Positions 48,797-62,210 of a DNA stretch of 64,000 bases are shown here, in pieces. Origin of the DNA: Cryptomeria japonica (lineage: Eukaryota > Streptophyta > Pinopsida > Cupressales > Cupressaceae); the NCBI RefSeq assembly GCF_030272615.1, contig NC_081413.1:334532302-334596301 (forward strand), written 5' to 3'. Made by a program: the position numbers and the translations under genes. The stretch's first letter is position 1. Each line of letters opens with the position of its first letter. Under the pieces are notes generated by a model. The model ran no database searches and was not told the DNA's origin. It worked only from the letters and a program-made list of their open reading frames with translations.

Positions 48797-49974
48797 TGTA
48801 GTGTCAAAAATTGCATACCCCTATGTAATTCAACCTACATGTTTTGTAATCACTTTGGTGTCCATTCCCCTAGAACCTAATTAGGCTCACTTCAGCCCTT
48901 GCATTATCCTTTTCCCTCTCAGGATGTTCAAGACCCCTTTCAATAGCTATCCTTCCACTTTTGTTTCCTGTTAGCCGCATGTTTCTTGTGTCACTTGCCA
49001 TTTTTGAGAGTGATTTGTCTAGACACTAGCACTCTGCACGAACATCTGCGCATCGTGCATTCATCCCATGATATCTTAATGTCAAATGACGGTTCCAAGT
49101 GCACCTTTCCACTTGTCACCTACACATGTCGAAGGAAACGACCCCGAATCTTTCAAACAACTTGGCAACCCTCTTTTCCCTCCTCTTCTCTCATTTTTTA
49201 ATACATCTTTCTCTTCTTTCAGGCTCACTAGATTATGGATACAATGTCTCTTATTCTTTGGGCTCTCACAACTTTCTTTGGCTCTCTCTACAAAAGTCTC
49301 TAGTTTGTCACAACACTGTCAAGCTCTCACAATAATATTTTGCAACTCTCCTAGCTTTCTCAAGCCTCATTGGTAATATCTTTCCATCATTCTATTTATC
49401 CTATCTTTGAGCATCTTGGGATTTATCACATCCCTCTTCTATAATTTATCATTTATCATTTATCATTTACATTATCTTACATTTATCTTTTATTCTATCA
49501 ATCTATCTATTTGTTTGTGGAGGTGCAAACACCAAAACAGGGATTTGACTGAGGCAAGTCCCCAAGCAGCCCCAAACATTTTTCCTTTCTGGCTTGTGTG
49601 TAGATTGCCATAGAGAATATTTATCTCATTGGAGGCTTCATATCATGGACTGGTTGTGCGATTATCTTCTTCCTTTCCTTTGTGGATTTCATTCCATTTA
49701 TATAATTGTTTTACCTTCTTTTATATATATTTATCATATTTAAATTAATCTAGAACACATCTATTACATTGTTCCCTTCTGTGCAAACTCTGCATTCTAT
49801 CCATACAGGACGCTAGAACATCATGCTGCTGTCCATAATACGTGCATGTCTTTGTGCAGAGAGCTATTAGAGGATGTATAGAGACATACTACATCTTGAG
49901 TGGAGAGGTCAGTTAGTGAATCTTTTAGAGGTTGTTATCCGCCTATCAAAGAGGTTTATTTTTCCCCCTCTACA
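48797..49974 (+). mobile_element. Solo LTR, 1.2 kb, TGTAG...CTACA family
   Basis: Begins TGTAGTGTCAAAAATTGCA and ends CCCTCTACA, flanked by TTAAT (48792-48796) and TTAAC (49975-49979), a 4 of 5 duplication. The same family begins at 62437; shared features include the start and the 'gtggaggtg...tttgact(g/a)aggcaa' region. No internal sequence is present. It interrupts LINE-a, whose translation resumes on both sides. Confidence 0.87.
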
Positions 49975-52566
49975 TTAACAATTACTAGGAGACCCAAGTA
50001 GATACCAAGAAGGTTAGCACATTGATGAACAAGAGTGGTTTGACCTCTCCTCTACGCTTCCAAGTTAGTGTTGATGAAGTAAATCTTGCTTAGGTAGGTT
50101 TTCCATCTCATAGCTTCCATAATAAAAGTAGCTCCAAATAGAATGGTATCATCCACAAATTTCTAAATTATGGAAAGTTGAAGGGAAGAGGCAAGTTAAA
50201 TCATTTTAAAACCCATGAATCCACCAATCTTAAGATATTTCTTGCAAGGACCTCAACTAGTAGAATAAAGAGGTATGGGGACAAAGGGTCCCGCTATCCA
50301 ATTCCTCTCTTAGCATAGAAGAACCCCCTAGGGATCCCATTCACAAGAATAAAATATTTGATAGTAGTCACAATTATTTTATGAGGTTAATGGATGGCTC
50401 TTAGAACCTATATTTTCTTAACACATTAAACAATAAATATCAATAAATTCTCTCATAGGCTTTTGAAATATCCAACTTAAAAACCATACATGGGAGGAGG
50501 CTCCTTAACATTGAGTGCATGACTTCATGGGTGGATACTGATGCATCTAGGTTTTGTCACCCAAGGATAAAGCCCTTTTGATTCCCATTAATCATATTTA
50601 AATTTATTTATTTTGATCATGTTCACTAAGATTTTGGAGATCTTATAAACCCTGGTACATAAGCTAATGGGTTTAAAATATGACATTCTAATCAAGTTTG
50701 ATATATTCAGCACCAGAGAAATAAAAGTGTTATTGAGGTTCTTCAACAATTTACGAATACAAAATAATTTCTTAGCCACCATGATGATGTCATAACCTAC
50801 AATATTATAGAATTCCTAGAAGAAGGAATGGAGAAATCATTAGGTCTTGGGGCCTTGTAGGTACCCATAAAGAAGGTAGAAATTCTTACTCATCAGAGAC
50901 AGGAGAGTAGAATCAAACATTATCCTCATTAAATAAATCTGAAGGCATGTTGTTTAGTAGTTGTTCTTCCAAGACAAAATTGCAAACAAAAGTCTATTTA
51001 AAGAAAGTAGTATGAAAATACTCAAAGTAAATCTATCCTATGTGATCCTTCATGGAAGCTTGAAGACTATTTTCATCCATAAGATGTATAATAGTGTTCT
51101 TTTCTTGTGTCTCATGACATATTTATGCAAAAAAGTTGAGTTTCCATCTCCCTCTTTCAACCTTTGGATTCTATATTTTTGTTTCTAGACTATTTTTCTT
51201 TTAAATATCTATCTAGTCCATACATAAAGAGTTTTTAGTTCAAGATAAGTTTCCTTAGAGGATTCATCTTTGACCCATTTTTAGTGAAATGTTGGTTATC
51301 TTAGAATCAAGCTCTTTTTTGGTTCTAAGATACTAACAAAGCTGAATTTATTCCATCCTTAAACTATTTTCTTGAAAAAATGAGCTTCTTAGAAACTATG
51401 TACATAGAATTACCTTGGATAAAAATGATCCAACATTTAGTGATTCAATAACTAAAATTGGGGTGGGCAACCCACATGGTCTGATATATAAATGGGAAAG
51501 GTCCTACATAGGGACTATATGGCCAAGATAGAAGTAGGGGGTTGAGATCCAAGATGGTTCTTGGGAGTGCCATAATGTGGGTATCGTTGTAGATTTCCCA
51601 ATTAGAAGAAAACATAAATCAATCAAGTTTAACTTGGATGGTATTGTCACCTTTCCTATGGTTAGTCCAAATGAAAGGTTGTCTCTATAAGCCTATATCC
51701 ATTAGACATGTATTGCTAGTAAAATCTACAAAGTTTGCCATGTTTTCATTATAATAATTAAGGTCTCCAAGCTTCTTGGAAAGGAATAAGGGGTTTTTAA
51801 ATCTCTAGAAATAATCTAGAGAGAGTCCCAATTGACCAAGATTAGGGAGGAGATATCTTTTCATAAAAATTTCCTCATATTTCTCACATTAGGGGCATAA
51901 ATATTGAAGAGAATATAACAATAGGTTAAAGAGGTGAACTTGACTACTAGAGTGTTGATTGAGAGAGAAAAGGGTGCTCCAGAAATAAGGTCTAGGTTAC
52001 ACATAGTTATGATGCCCACAAATGCCCCTTGAGCATCACAAATGTAGAACCTAGTTGAAGGTCAAATGTGGTTACTAATAGTGTTAAGATTACTTTGACT
52101 TATTTTAAATTATTGAAGGAGAAAAATATTGTCTTATTCTCAAGGATGCAATTATTTAGAGAAAATTATTTTTGAGGACTATGCATACCTCTAATTTTCC
52201 AATATATGAATCACATTTTTTATTCTTTACAGATGAGGTTTCCAAGGTCATCTTCCACTAGCAATTTCTTCAATCATTTCCTTCTGCCTAGTCTATCATT
52301 GAGAAGGTATCCAAACCTTAGAGTCAAATCTTGCATCTAATTTCTTTTTTATTCCTTTATATTTAATCATTCACCAACCCTCATCAAGGGAGTTATAGAG
52401 TATGTTTAAGCTATATCTTGGGGAGAATGTGAGTTCCTCTCTTGAAGATTACATTACTAAGGTTGTTATTCCATCATTATTTAGCCTAGGACCTTCCATA
52501 TGAGGTGTAGCATAAGGCTTAGAGGAGTTTCAAGTGTGTTCCCATTCTTCCTTTTTCTCTTAAATA
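49975..52566 (-). mobile_element. LINE-a segment 2: ORF1 tail, endonuclease and RT
   Basis: On the minus strand, WKIRGMHSPQK near 52210 matches the endonuclease start WNIRGLNSPHK. TIQVKLD and MFSSNW near 51640 match IQVRLDRALFSLDW. FKPISLCTRVYKI near 50660 matches RT. RDPLSPYLFILLVE near 50290 and FVDDTILFGATF near 50140 give the RT catalytic region. Sequence at 52230-52566 precedes the endonuclease and should be ORF1 or the ORF1-ORF2 spacer. Heavily mutated throughout, so clearly older than LINE-b. Confidence 0.88.
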
Positions 52567-53961
52567 TGTTGGCATTTGCATGAAGATTGCATTGATGAAC
52601 TATTATGTTATCATTGATGTCAATTGTAATCGGTAATAATATTGTAATGATGTTGTTTTGCAACCGTTAGGAGAGCTTGTGAAGGAAACCGGTATTACTT
52701 GAGAAGAAGTGAGATCAACCGGTAACCCTACCTATTGATGTGGGAAACCCTAAACGATGGAGCTTGGTGAATTGGTTGTATTGGTTTATGATCAAATAAT
52801 GAACAGTAATGATTATGCCACATATGCATGCTGTATGAGAAGAGTTTCAAATGGTTTTTGGTGTGTAGAGATAACAGTTTTATCTTGGGAATGAGAAAGT
52901 ACATTGCATGTAATGGAAACCACGTGATGAGTTATAAGGATCGATGAAGCAGTGATCAAGGAGTGGTCGAGGTTGTCTTGAATGATGTGCAATGATTTTT
53001 ATGTAATCCAACGGTCATACTTGAACCAATTTGTTTGTAATCTCTATGAGATCTTAGGTTTGTGATGTGTTACCGACCTATTGTTTTTCTTATAAGGTCG
53101 ATGCATTGTTTTGTTGTAGTGTTGGAAATTTTGGTTGAATGTAAGAGTGATTAGTTGCCAAACTAGGAGATGTATCTGTAGTATGTGTGAAGGCAGAAAG
53201 GAGCATGAAAAGGATCTGATCAAGCAGCGTAGTGCTATTCGCCAGATCAACAAACCCCTATTGTTCTCTAACAATTACAATAGTCAAATCCCTTCCAAGC
53301 AAGCTCTAATAGGCTTAGTGTTATCTAAATCCTCTAACCAGGTGATCCATTAGCTTGGATTTCAAATCCTCTACCGAGGTTACTCTTAACAGGGTATTGC
53401 TTCTAATAGGGCATTATAGTCAATCCCTTAACCAGGTGGTCCCTAACAAGATTTGTTCTTAACAAGACTTATTGCAAAGCTTTAACAGGCTTGGCTCCTA
53501 ACAGAGATAACTTCAAATGAGTTCAGAATACTTGTGGGTATTCATCCCCACCATGGTTTTTCCCATTTGGGTTTCCACGTCAAAATCATTGTGTCAAGTA
53601 GTGAATATTTTTGTGGTTATGATTGCTATGGTTAATTTGCTTAACTGCTAAATCCACTTAGATATGATATGATGACTGACAACAATATGAAATGTGCTTT
53701 TACTTTTGTCAATAACATTTTTGGATATTTTGATTAAAAGGTTTTGAGAGTTTCAGAGTTGTTATTTTGATATGACAGTCAACCGGTATACTTGATAGTG
53801 ATATTGCAATTTGTAGTTCAGTGTTTGAACCAGTCAGTTCTGAGTTTGTCTTGAGAGGTTGTTTTTGGAGTTTGGTGAAAAGTTCAGTCAATTTTCTATC
53901 TACTAATTCACCCCTGCCACTCAATAGTTGACTGGATCCTTATTGATTAATCATACCATCA
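52567..53961 (+). repeat. 5' LTR of Copia-3
   Basis: Starts TGTTGGCATTTGC and ends ATACCATCA. The end motif is ttcacccctgccactcaatag, a mutated form of the shared C-tract. Confidence 0.93.
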
Positions 53962-53963
53962 AT

Positions 53964-53974
53964 TGGTATCAGAG
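53964..53974 (+). promoter_or_regulatory. Primer-binding site of Copia-3
   Basis: TGGTATCAGAG followed by a mismatch (A for C), two bases after the LTR. Confidence 0.9.
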
Positions 53975-54034
53975 AATTTCAGGTCCTCTAGTGTCTAAGC
54001 CTTACAACTTGAGGTAAAGATCTTGAAGAACACG

Positions 54035-57000
54035 ATGAAGAAAGAAGGTCCAAAGTTTAATAGGGAAAACTACAAAATATGGAGTGATAGAATGAAAATC
54101 TATATCAAGAGTCTAGGAAGTCAATACTGGGAACATGTTGGTACTCAATATGTTGCACCTAGTGGAACTATGTCTGATGATCAAAAGAAAGAGCAACAAG
54201 AAAATAATCAAGCATTAGAGGCCATTATCAATTCTTTGTCTGATTCAAAGTATGTTGATGTCCATGGTTTGGAGACTTCTTATAAGGTGTGGAAGAAACT
54301 TGAGGAAATCTATAGCGGTGATGAGCATGTGAAGATTGCCAAAGAAGAGAGTCTGAGAGGTAAATTTGATGACATGCGGATGGCTGAAGGAGAGAATATG
54401 CAACAGTATGGTTAGAGGATCAAAGAGATAGTTGGTGAGATCAAGAGTGTTGGTGGTAAAGTGGAGGATGTCACAATGGTTAGTAAGGTGTTGATAACCC
54501 TTCTACTAGTCTACACTATCCAAGTTGCAGCCATTCAAGAGCTAAAATCTATTGATAAAACTAAGGTAACTCTTGACTCCATCATTGGTAAGCTTACTAC
54601 ATTTGAATTAAATGGTTATGAGGGTAGTGCTTAGAAATCTGAATCTACATTTAGAGATTTAGTTTCTAACCCTTCTATGAGGAAAAGTAGAGATGTTAGT
54701 CATAGTTATGAGTCTAGATATAGCAGAGAAGTTGATGATGAAGACAATCTGATCGAGCTTGAAGCATTGTTGGCTGAGATTGTTATGTTTTGAATGTAAC
54801 AAGATTGGACACATTGCAGCTAACTGTCCTAATGGTGACAACGAGCATAAGCGTGAGAAGTACAAGAAGTACAAAGGAAAAGGCAAAAGAGATTGTCTCA
54901 TTGCAGTTGATGGTGGTATCACTGATGAGGAATGTAAGGGAGATGCTAATGAATCCATTGTCTTTGTAGTCATTAAAGAGGAGACATCTTATCAAAAGGG
55001 ATTAGTTTCTTACATGGATAGTTTTGATGATTGGATCATAGATAGTGGTTGCTCGCACGACATGACCAGTGACCAGAGTAAATTTCTTACTCTAAAGGAA
55101 TTTTATGGAGGAGTTGTGAGATTTGAAAATGACTCACCCTGCATGGTAAAAGGAAAGGGAACCATTTCTCTTAATTCAAAGAGAAATGTAGATGATGTTT
55201 ACTAGGGTGAAGGATTAAAGCACAATCTCTTAAGTGTAGCTCAACTCAATGATAGAGGTTATCCATTGGAATTCAAGAATGGAATGTGCAAAATCTATGG
55301 GAGAAAAGGTGAACTAATTGCAACCGAAAAGTAGACAAAAGGTAACCTGTTTCACCTAAATCCTGAAGTCAACAATTGTTTAATTGCTAAAGTAGATGAT
55401 AGTTGGCTTTTGCATCAAATATTTTGTCATATAAATTTTGATAACATTTTTAAGGTTGGTAAGTCCAAGTCGGTAAGAGGTTTGCCTTAGTTGAAAAAAC
55501 CGGTGAATGCTCTATCTAAGGAATGTCAATTAGGAAAGATGACATCCTCAAGTTTTAAGAGAAAATCCTTCTTAGCAGAACATTTGTTAGATTTGGTTCA
55601 TATAGACCTTTGTGGACCAATAAGGACTAAAAGTATTCAAGGTGATAGATATTTTATGATCTTCACTGATGATTTCTCAAGAATGATGGGTCACATTCTT
55701 GAAAGATAAAACATAAGCCTTTAGTAAGTTCAAGGCATTCAGGGCCTTAGCTGAAAAGGAAAGTGGTAAGAAGATAAAGTGTCTGAGGACTGATCAAGGA
55801 GGTGAATTTACTTCAGAGGAATTCATTAGATATTGTGAAGACAATGGAATCAAGAGGCAACTTTCTACACCGAGGACACCACAATAGAATGGTATTGTAG
55901 AGAGGAACAACCGGTTAGTTGTTGAAGTTGCTAGAACAATGCTTATACAAGGAGGAGTAGAAAAATATTTCTGGAGAGAAGCTGTTAGCACAACTGTCTA
56001 CACTATGAACCAAATATTGGTAAAGAGAGGTAAGGATAAAACTCCTTATGAATATTGGTATGGTAGATCATGTAATGTTAGTTATTTTAAGATTTTTGGC
56101 AATAAATGTTTTATCAAGAGAGGTGACTATGTTAGTAAGTTTGAGGCTAAGAGTGATGAAGGCATATTTCTTGGTTACTCCACCAAGAGTAAGGCCTACA
56201 AATATTACAACAAGTAGACATAGAGAATAATTGAAAGTGTTGATGTCCGAGTGGATGAGTATCCTAAAGTTTCAAGAGAAACCAGTAAGGAAAAGAAGGA
56301 AGATGAATCCTACATTCTGATTTTGGAACCAGAACAGGTGAAGCCAAAAGCTAATGAAGTGAATGTTGTAGTACCAGTTCAACTGGAATAGGTAGATTCA
56401 GAAGAAGAGGATGAAAGTGAGGAAGAAGAACCTAAAGATAATGATCATGTCATTCCAAGGTATGTGAGACTCAATCATAATCTTGACCAGATTATTGGAG
56501 ATAAAGATGCTGGAGTGTTAACCAAAAGAAGAATTAGAGAGAATTCTTGCATGATCTCCACTATTGAGCCTAGAACTGCTAAGGAAGCATTTGGAGATGA
56601 TCACTGGATTAAAGCTATGGAAGAAGAGCTTGACCAGATTGAGAAGAACAATAAATGGACCCTAGTACCCAGATCGGTGAATAAAAATGTGATAGGTACT
56701 AAATGGGTATTCAGGAATAAACTGAATGAAGATGGAGTAGTAGTCAGAAAAAAAAGCTAGATTGGTATGCAAAGATTATGCACAGGAAGAAGGAGAAGAC
56801 TATGGTGAGACATTTGCACCAGTTTCCAGATTGGAAGGTGTTAGGACTCTACTTGTATTTGCAACATATAAGGGATTCAAAGTATATTAGATGGATGTGA
56901 AGTCAACATTTCTAAATGGAATACTGGAAGAAGAAGTATACATTAAGCAACTAGATGGTTATGCTTTGACTGATCCAAAGGATATGGTGTGTAAACTACA

Positions 57001-58103
57001 CAAGGCACTATATGGTTTGAAGCAAGCATCGAGAGCATGGTATGAAAGTCTACATTCACACTTGATGAAGATAGGTTTTTTAGAGAACCAGTGAAGACAA
57101 CAATATATATCTCAAATCTGAAGGAGATAAGATACTGGTTAGTGAAGTGTTTGTGGATGATATCATATTTGGAGGCAATTATGACATGAGTGATGACTTT
57201 GCAAATGAGATGAAAACTGAATTTGAAATGTCTATAGTAGGAGAGATAAAATTCTTCATAGGCTTGCAAATTCAGCAGATGAAGAGTGGTATTTTTATCA
57301 CACAGTCTAAGTATGTGAAAGAGGGATTGAAGACATTTGGAATGAGTGACTATAAACCAGTTGGGACACCAATGGTTACAGGTTGTAAACTATCTAAGAA
57401 GGATGATGCTGCATCTGTTGATGAAAAGGAGTACAGACCAATGATAGGGAAACTGCATTATGTTGTTCACAGTAGACCAAATATTGCTCATGCAATTGGC
57501 TTAGTTGCCAGATTTCAGAAGAATCCAAAGGAGACAAACTTGATAGCAACCAAAAGGATATTCAAATATTTGAAAGGTACTATTGACTATGGATTATGCT
57601 ATCCATATGCAAGTAACTTTGATTTAAAGGTTTATATAGATGTAGGATGGGCAGGTAATGTTGATGATAGGAAGAGCACAACCGGTGGTGCATTCTTTCT
57701 TGAAGGAAGACTTGTATCATGGAGCAACAAGAAGCATAGTTGTATATCACAGTCCACTGCTGAAGATGAATATGTTGCAGCGTATATGAATTGTACCCAG
57801 GCAATCTAGATGAAACACATTCTGGAAGGATTCAAGCTGAAGATTATAGACCCAGTAAAGATTTTATGTGATAACACCATTCCAATAAATATTTCAAAGA
57901 ACCCAGTGTTGCATGCTAGAACCAAGCATATTGAGCTAAAATATAATTTCTTGAGAGAAAAAGAGCAGAGTAAAGATGTGTTATTAGAGCATGTATCTAC
58001 TAAGGAGAAGCTAGCAGACATCTTTGCTAAACCTCTGCCTAAGACTACTTTTGAGTATCTTAGAGGTCAACTAGGGGTTGTGCCCCTACATGAAGTCAAA
58101 TGA
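54035..58103 (+). pseudogene. Copia-3 gag-pol polyprotein (degenerate)
   Basis: Starts MKKEGPKFNRENYKIW, with a 127-codon Gag block broken by TAG at 54415. The knuckle CFECNKIGHIAANCP lies near 54790 after a frameshift. The protease motif WIIDSGCSHDM is near 55030. Integrase has HIDLCGP, LRTDQGGEF and VERNN, and RT has [10 protein letters not shown] (56695), MDVKSTFLNG and [10 protein letters not shown] (57150). RNase H with STAEDEYVAA and a C-terminal ADIFAKPL end at TGA 58103. In-frame stops include 55885-55887 (Gln in Copia-1), 56888-56890 (Gln in Copia-1) and 57807-57809 (Trp in Copia-1). Domain order and motifs are those of an active Copia polyprotein, but it cannot now be made in one piece. 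Confidence 0.93.
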
Positions 58104-58445
58104 GCAGATGTGGAATACATCAGTCCTAGAGCTAATTGAAGAATCTTGTAGCAGGATTGGTGTAGAGTGGAGTTATTCCACAGGGGGAGCATCAAGTTGC
58201 AGACTATTGATGCAAAACAGTGAAGTATGACACTACATGTTTTACTTTCATTTGGCATTGTTGTCAAAGGGGGAGAAGAATTATATGATTGGCAGAGAGA
58301 ATATTTATAGTCAGTTCTTAGCTGAAGACATGGAGACTCAGTTGAAGGAGAGTACATGGTAAAATGTAAACCAGGATTCCTATTCACAATCATAACAATC
58401 AAGGATATTGATACTTGTATTGCCATCAATGCCAAAGGGGGATAT

Positions 58446-59773
58446 TGTTGGCATTTGCATGAAGATTGCATTGATGAACTATTATGTTGTCATTGATGTC
58501 AATTGTAACCGGTAATGATGTTGTTTTGCAACCGGTAGGAGATCTTGTGAAGGAAACCAATATTACTTGAGAAGAAGTGAGATCAAGTGGTAACCCTACC
58601 CATTGATGAGCCAAACCCTAACTGATGGAGCTTGGTGAATCGGTTGTATTGGTTTATGATCAAATAATGAATGGTAATGATTATACCACATATGCATGCT
58701 ATATGAGAAGAGTTTCAAATGGTTTTTGGTACATAGAGATAACAGTTTTATCTTTAGAATGAGCAAGTACATTGCATGTAATGGAAACCGCGTGATGAGT
58801 TACATGGATCGATGAAGTGGTGATCAAGGAGTGGTTGAGGTTGTCTTGAATGATGTGCAATGATTTCTATGTAATCCAACGGTCATACTTGAACCGATTT
58901 GTTTGTAATTTCTATGAGATCTTAGGTTTGTGATGTGTTATCGACCTGTTGTTTTCATTATAAGGTCGATGAGTTGTTTTGTTGTAGTGTTGGCAATTTT
59001 GGTTGAATGTAAGAGTGATTGGTTGCCGAACAAGGTGATGTATCTATAGTATGTGTGAAGGCAAATAAGATCATGAAAATGATCTGATCAAAAAGCATAG
59101 TTCTATTCACCATATCAGCAAACCCCTGTTGTTCTCTAACAATTACAACAGTCAAATCCCTTAACCGAGTAGCTCTAACAGGATTAGTGTTATCTAAATC
59201 GTCTAACCAGGTGATCCATTAGCTTGGATTTCAAATCCTCTACTGAGGTTACTCCTAACAAGATTTGTTCTTAACAGGACTTATTGTAAAGCTTTAACAG
59301 GCTTGGCTCCTAATAGGGTGAAGTTTAGAAGAGTTCAGAATAGTTGTGGGTATTCATCCCCACCATGGTTTTTACCATTTGGATTTCCATGTCAAAATCA
59401 TTGTGTCAAGTGGTGAATTTTTTTGTGGTTATGATTGCTATGGTTAATTTTCTTAACAACTAAATCCACTTAGATATGATATGATGGCCGACAACAATCT
59501 AAAATGTGCTTTTACTTTTGTCAATAAAGTATTTGGATGTTTTGATTAAAAGTTTTTGAGAGTTTCAAAGTTGTTATTCTGATATGACAATCAACCAGTA
59601 TACTTGATAGTGATATTGCAATTTATAGTTCAATGTTTGAACCAGTCAGTTCTGAGTTTGTCTTGAGAGGTTGTTTTTGGATTTTGGTGAAAAGTTCAGT
59701 CAGTTTTCTATCTACTAATTCAGCCCCCCCTCTCAGTAGTTGACCGGATCCTTATTGATTCATCATACCATCA
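58446..59773 (+). repeat. 3' LTR of Copia-3
   Basis: Starts TGTTGGCATTTGC and ends ATACCATCA; closely similar to the 5' LTR, with the C-tract as ttcagccccccctctcagtag. Confidence 0.93.
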
Positions 59774-59818
59774 AAACATGGGTGAGGAGAGAGGACCTAA
59801 TTTGACCCATGATATTAA
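59774..59818 (-). other. Possible short LINE-a remnant 5' of Copia-3
   Basis: These 45 bp lie just outside the Copia-3 duplication and, by position, should continue LINE-a. They are too short and decayed to confirm by homology. Confidence 0.35.
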
Positions 59819-60687
59819 TGTTGAATACACCACATGATTGAGAGGGGGGGGTGAATAATTCCAAACTTCAAAACACTTAACTTGTTACTGTAATTAAGAA
59901 ACATGAAAGCATAATTAACAACATATACATGAACACTAGATTTATGTGGCAAACCATTAACAAGGAAAAACCATAGTGAGAATAAAACTCACAATATGAA
60001 TAATTGATTACAATGTTTAGGCCAGAGGCCAAGGAGCTCACTACCTCTGAAAAAAATTGCAATACTAAGGCGCACAACCATAGGGAAAGATACAAAGGAC
60101 TTGCTAAGCTGAAACTCATTGTCTTACGACAAGATACAAATCAATGCACTAGCTACCAAAAGGAAAACACTACCTTTCAATAGATGTAGAGGATCAATGA
60201 ATACAAATGAACAAGATCTCTTGATCATGAAATTATCCTTGAACCATTGTATTAAGCGACCAATATCATGGAAAACACATTAACTTCAAACTTTGTCTCA
60301 ATTCTCTTCATTTTTGTCTTTTGCACTTATATTGTGCTAAATATACTTGTGCATCATTCAAATCCATTTCACCTCAATTCACATACATCCCATAGTTAAC
60401 TCATACAATTTTACTCCTATATATACAAGATAATTCATTAAAACCCTTATCTAGGTTCTCCGTAGAAAGTAAATAATATTGCATATATTCACCAACATGG
60501 ACCTAAAATATCCATTTCGGTCCACTCCAGGAGATAGAGAGGAACTATTTACATCACAACACATCCTTTCCAAATAATTCAAATGAAATACACACTCTAA
60601 CACATCCTCCAAGGTTGGCATCAAATAAAACATGTAAATAGACAATGTAGCACGCCAACTAGTCGATCCAAAACATCTTCCAATGCA
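59819..60687 (-). repeat. Copia-like LTR, minus strand
   Basis: On the plus strand it begins TGTTGAATACACC and shortly after carries gagaggggggggtgaat, the reverse complement of the C-tract that lies near Copia LTR ends here. 'ggaaaaaccatagtgag' resembles the Copia-0 LTR. The outer edge at ...CCAATGCA is a guess and no duplication was found. Confidence 0.6.
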
Positions 60688-60692
60688 TAAAA

Positions 60693-61860
60693 TGTTAGGC
60701 CCAATATGGAAAGCTAATGTACTGAGAGGGGAGGGGTGAATCAGTACTCTAAAACTTTTCTTCAATAATAACTTTACTATTATGCATAAACCAAATAGTG
60801 CAATAACATAATATAAAGCTAAAACAAATAGATAACAATCATACATGATTCACTCCATAACACATATATTTTGGTTACGCAGAAACTCTTGGTTAGAGAG
60901 AAAAAATGTGGTGGGGATGGCACCCACAACTTCACTACTGTAATAATAAAGAGTGCTTAGTTAGAGCTACATGTTTAGCTATTTTTGATAGCTTACCCTG
61001 TTAGGAGTAACAAGATTTGTTAGATATACCTTGCTAAAGGATTTTACAACACTTCATCTAAATGCTGCACCTGGTTAGAGGCTTTACAATTTATAGAATT
61101 GATTAGAGTCTTTTACCCTATTAAAGGTTTCTCTTCCAACTTCACAATATTACAATAAAATATTACAAATATCTGCAACTTTACATCTAGAATGTTATAG
61201 CAGATTCTATGTGCTCAGAATAAGATTACCTTGCTTATAGCATACCTCGGTAACCCATATAGTAACTCGGTAAACCCTTCTGTTTACTCTATTCTTTGAC
61301 TGTTCTCTGAAAACCTTCTCGGTGACCTCTGTGTCTCTATAACAGTCTTCTTACACTCATGCACACACCTCTTTAACTCTTAACTCATGCTGTATAAATA
61401 GATCTCTTATGACGGTGATCCTTTCATTGCTTCGATCTTACAAACACGATTTATTGAATGAATAACCATGCAAATTATTTCATTGGTTAGATGACCTCAA
61501 AATCATACACAATCTTTAAGTACAATTTCCAATGTGATAACGGTTAGATTTGCCTTGATCTTCTAACACATTTTCATATGCATGTCCAGGTTCAATGAAT
61601 CTGGTAACACGTTTCACTCGGTGTATATCAACTCGGTGTGTCATCTTTGCTGCTCGGTAGACATGTAAAGATACTCGGTAGATAGCTTGGTGTATACTGC
61701 ATCCTGTGACTGCTTTCTTCTGTAACCAACTAGATTGTGCATACCAACTGAATATCTCGGTAATAGATACCGACTAGAGTATATAGTATAACTTTGACAT
61801 AAAACTAATGGAAATATGATAAGTAGTAACATAAAACTCAATGGAGATCTACACACAACA
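60693..61860 (-). repeat. Second Copia-like LTR, minus strand
   Basis: Begins TGTTAGGCCC on the plus strand, with actgagaggggaggggtgaatcagt just inside, again the reverse of the LTR-end C-tract. 'gtggggatggcacccacaac' and 'ccctgttaggagtaac' match phrases of the Copia-0 LTR. Several ACTCGGT motifs lie at 61250-61760. The right edge is approximate and no coding region is attached. Confidence 0.6.
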
Positions 61861-62210
61861 TGGTGAGACGTATATCAAACTTAAAAATCATCCACCAAAG
61901 AATATTCAAACCAAAAGAGCATGATCTAGATAAGATACACCACCACAGTCAATAAAAAATCAAACCAGCTGACATCACTGAACTCTAAACATCATAATTT
62001 CACTTGTTGATCGAACCATCATGAAAAAACTAAATTGAGACATTACACAAACCAAATAAACATGTCCTCCAAGTCACAACACTTTATTCCAAAAATTAGA
62101 GAATTGCCAAGCACTCTTTGGACCAATTTTGATAAACAACCACTATCAGAAACAAGAACCACCTTTACCATCTTCAAGCAACAAAGGACTTGTCAACTTG
62201 ATAGTACAAC
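61861..62210. other. Unassigned AC-rich DNA
   Basis: I see no coding region, repeat or boundary in this stretch; it lies between the Copia-like LTR and the LARD-type LTR start. Confidence 0.4.

Larger units (their letters stand above)
52567..59773 (+). mobile_element. Copia-3, full-length LTR retrotransposon (7.2 kb), inactive
   Basis: LTRs at 52567-53961 and 58446-59773 flank a primer-binding site, a gag-pol in Copia order and a polypurine tract (caaagggggatat, just before 58446). Flanks AAATA and AAACA form a 4 of 5 duplication. It inserted in LINE-a upstream of the endonuclease region. The same lineage as Copia-0 by Gag similarity. Confidence 0.94.

Noticed and set aside
59819-61860. Full Copia element between the two minus-strand LTR-like blocks
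   Set aside because: The blocks are nearly adjacent with no gag-pol between them, and they differ too much to be an LTR pair.
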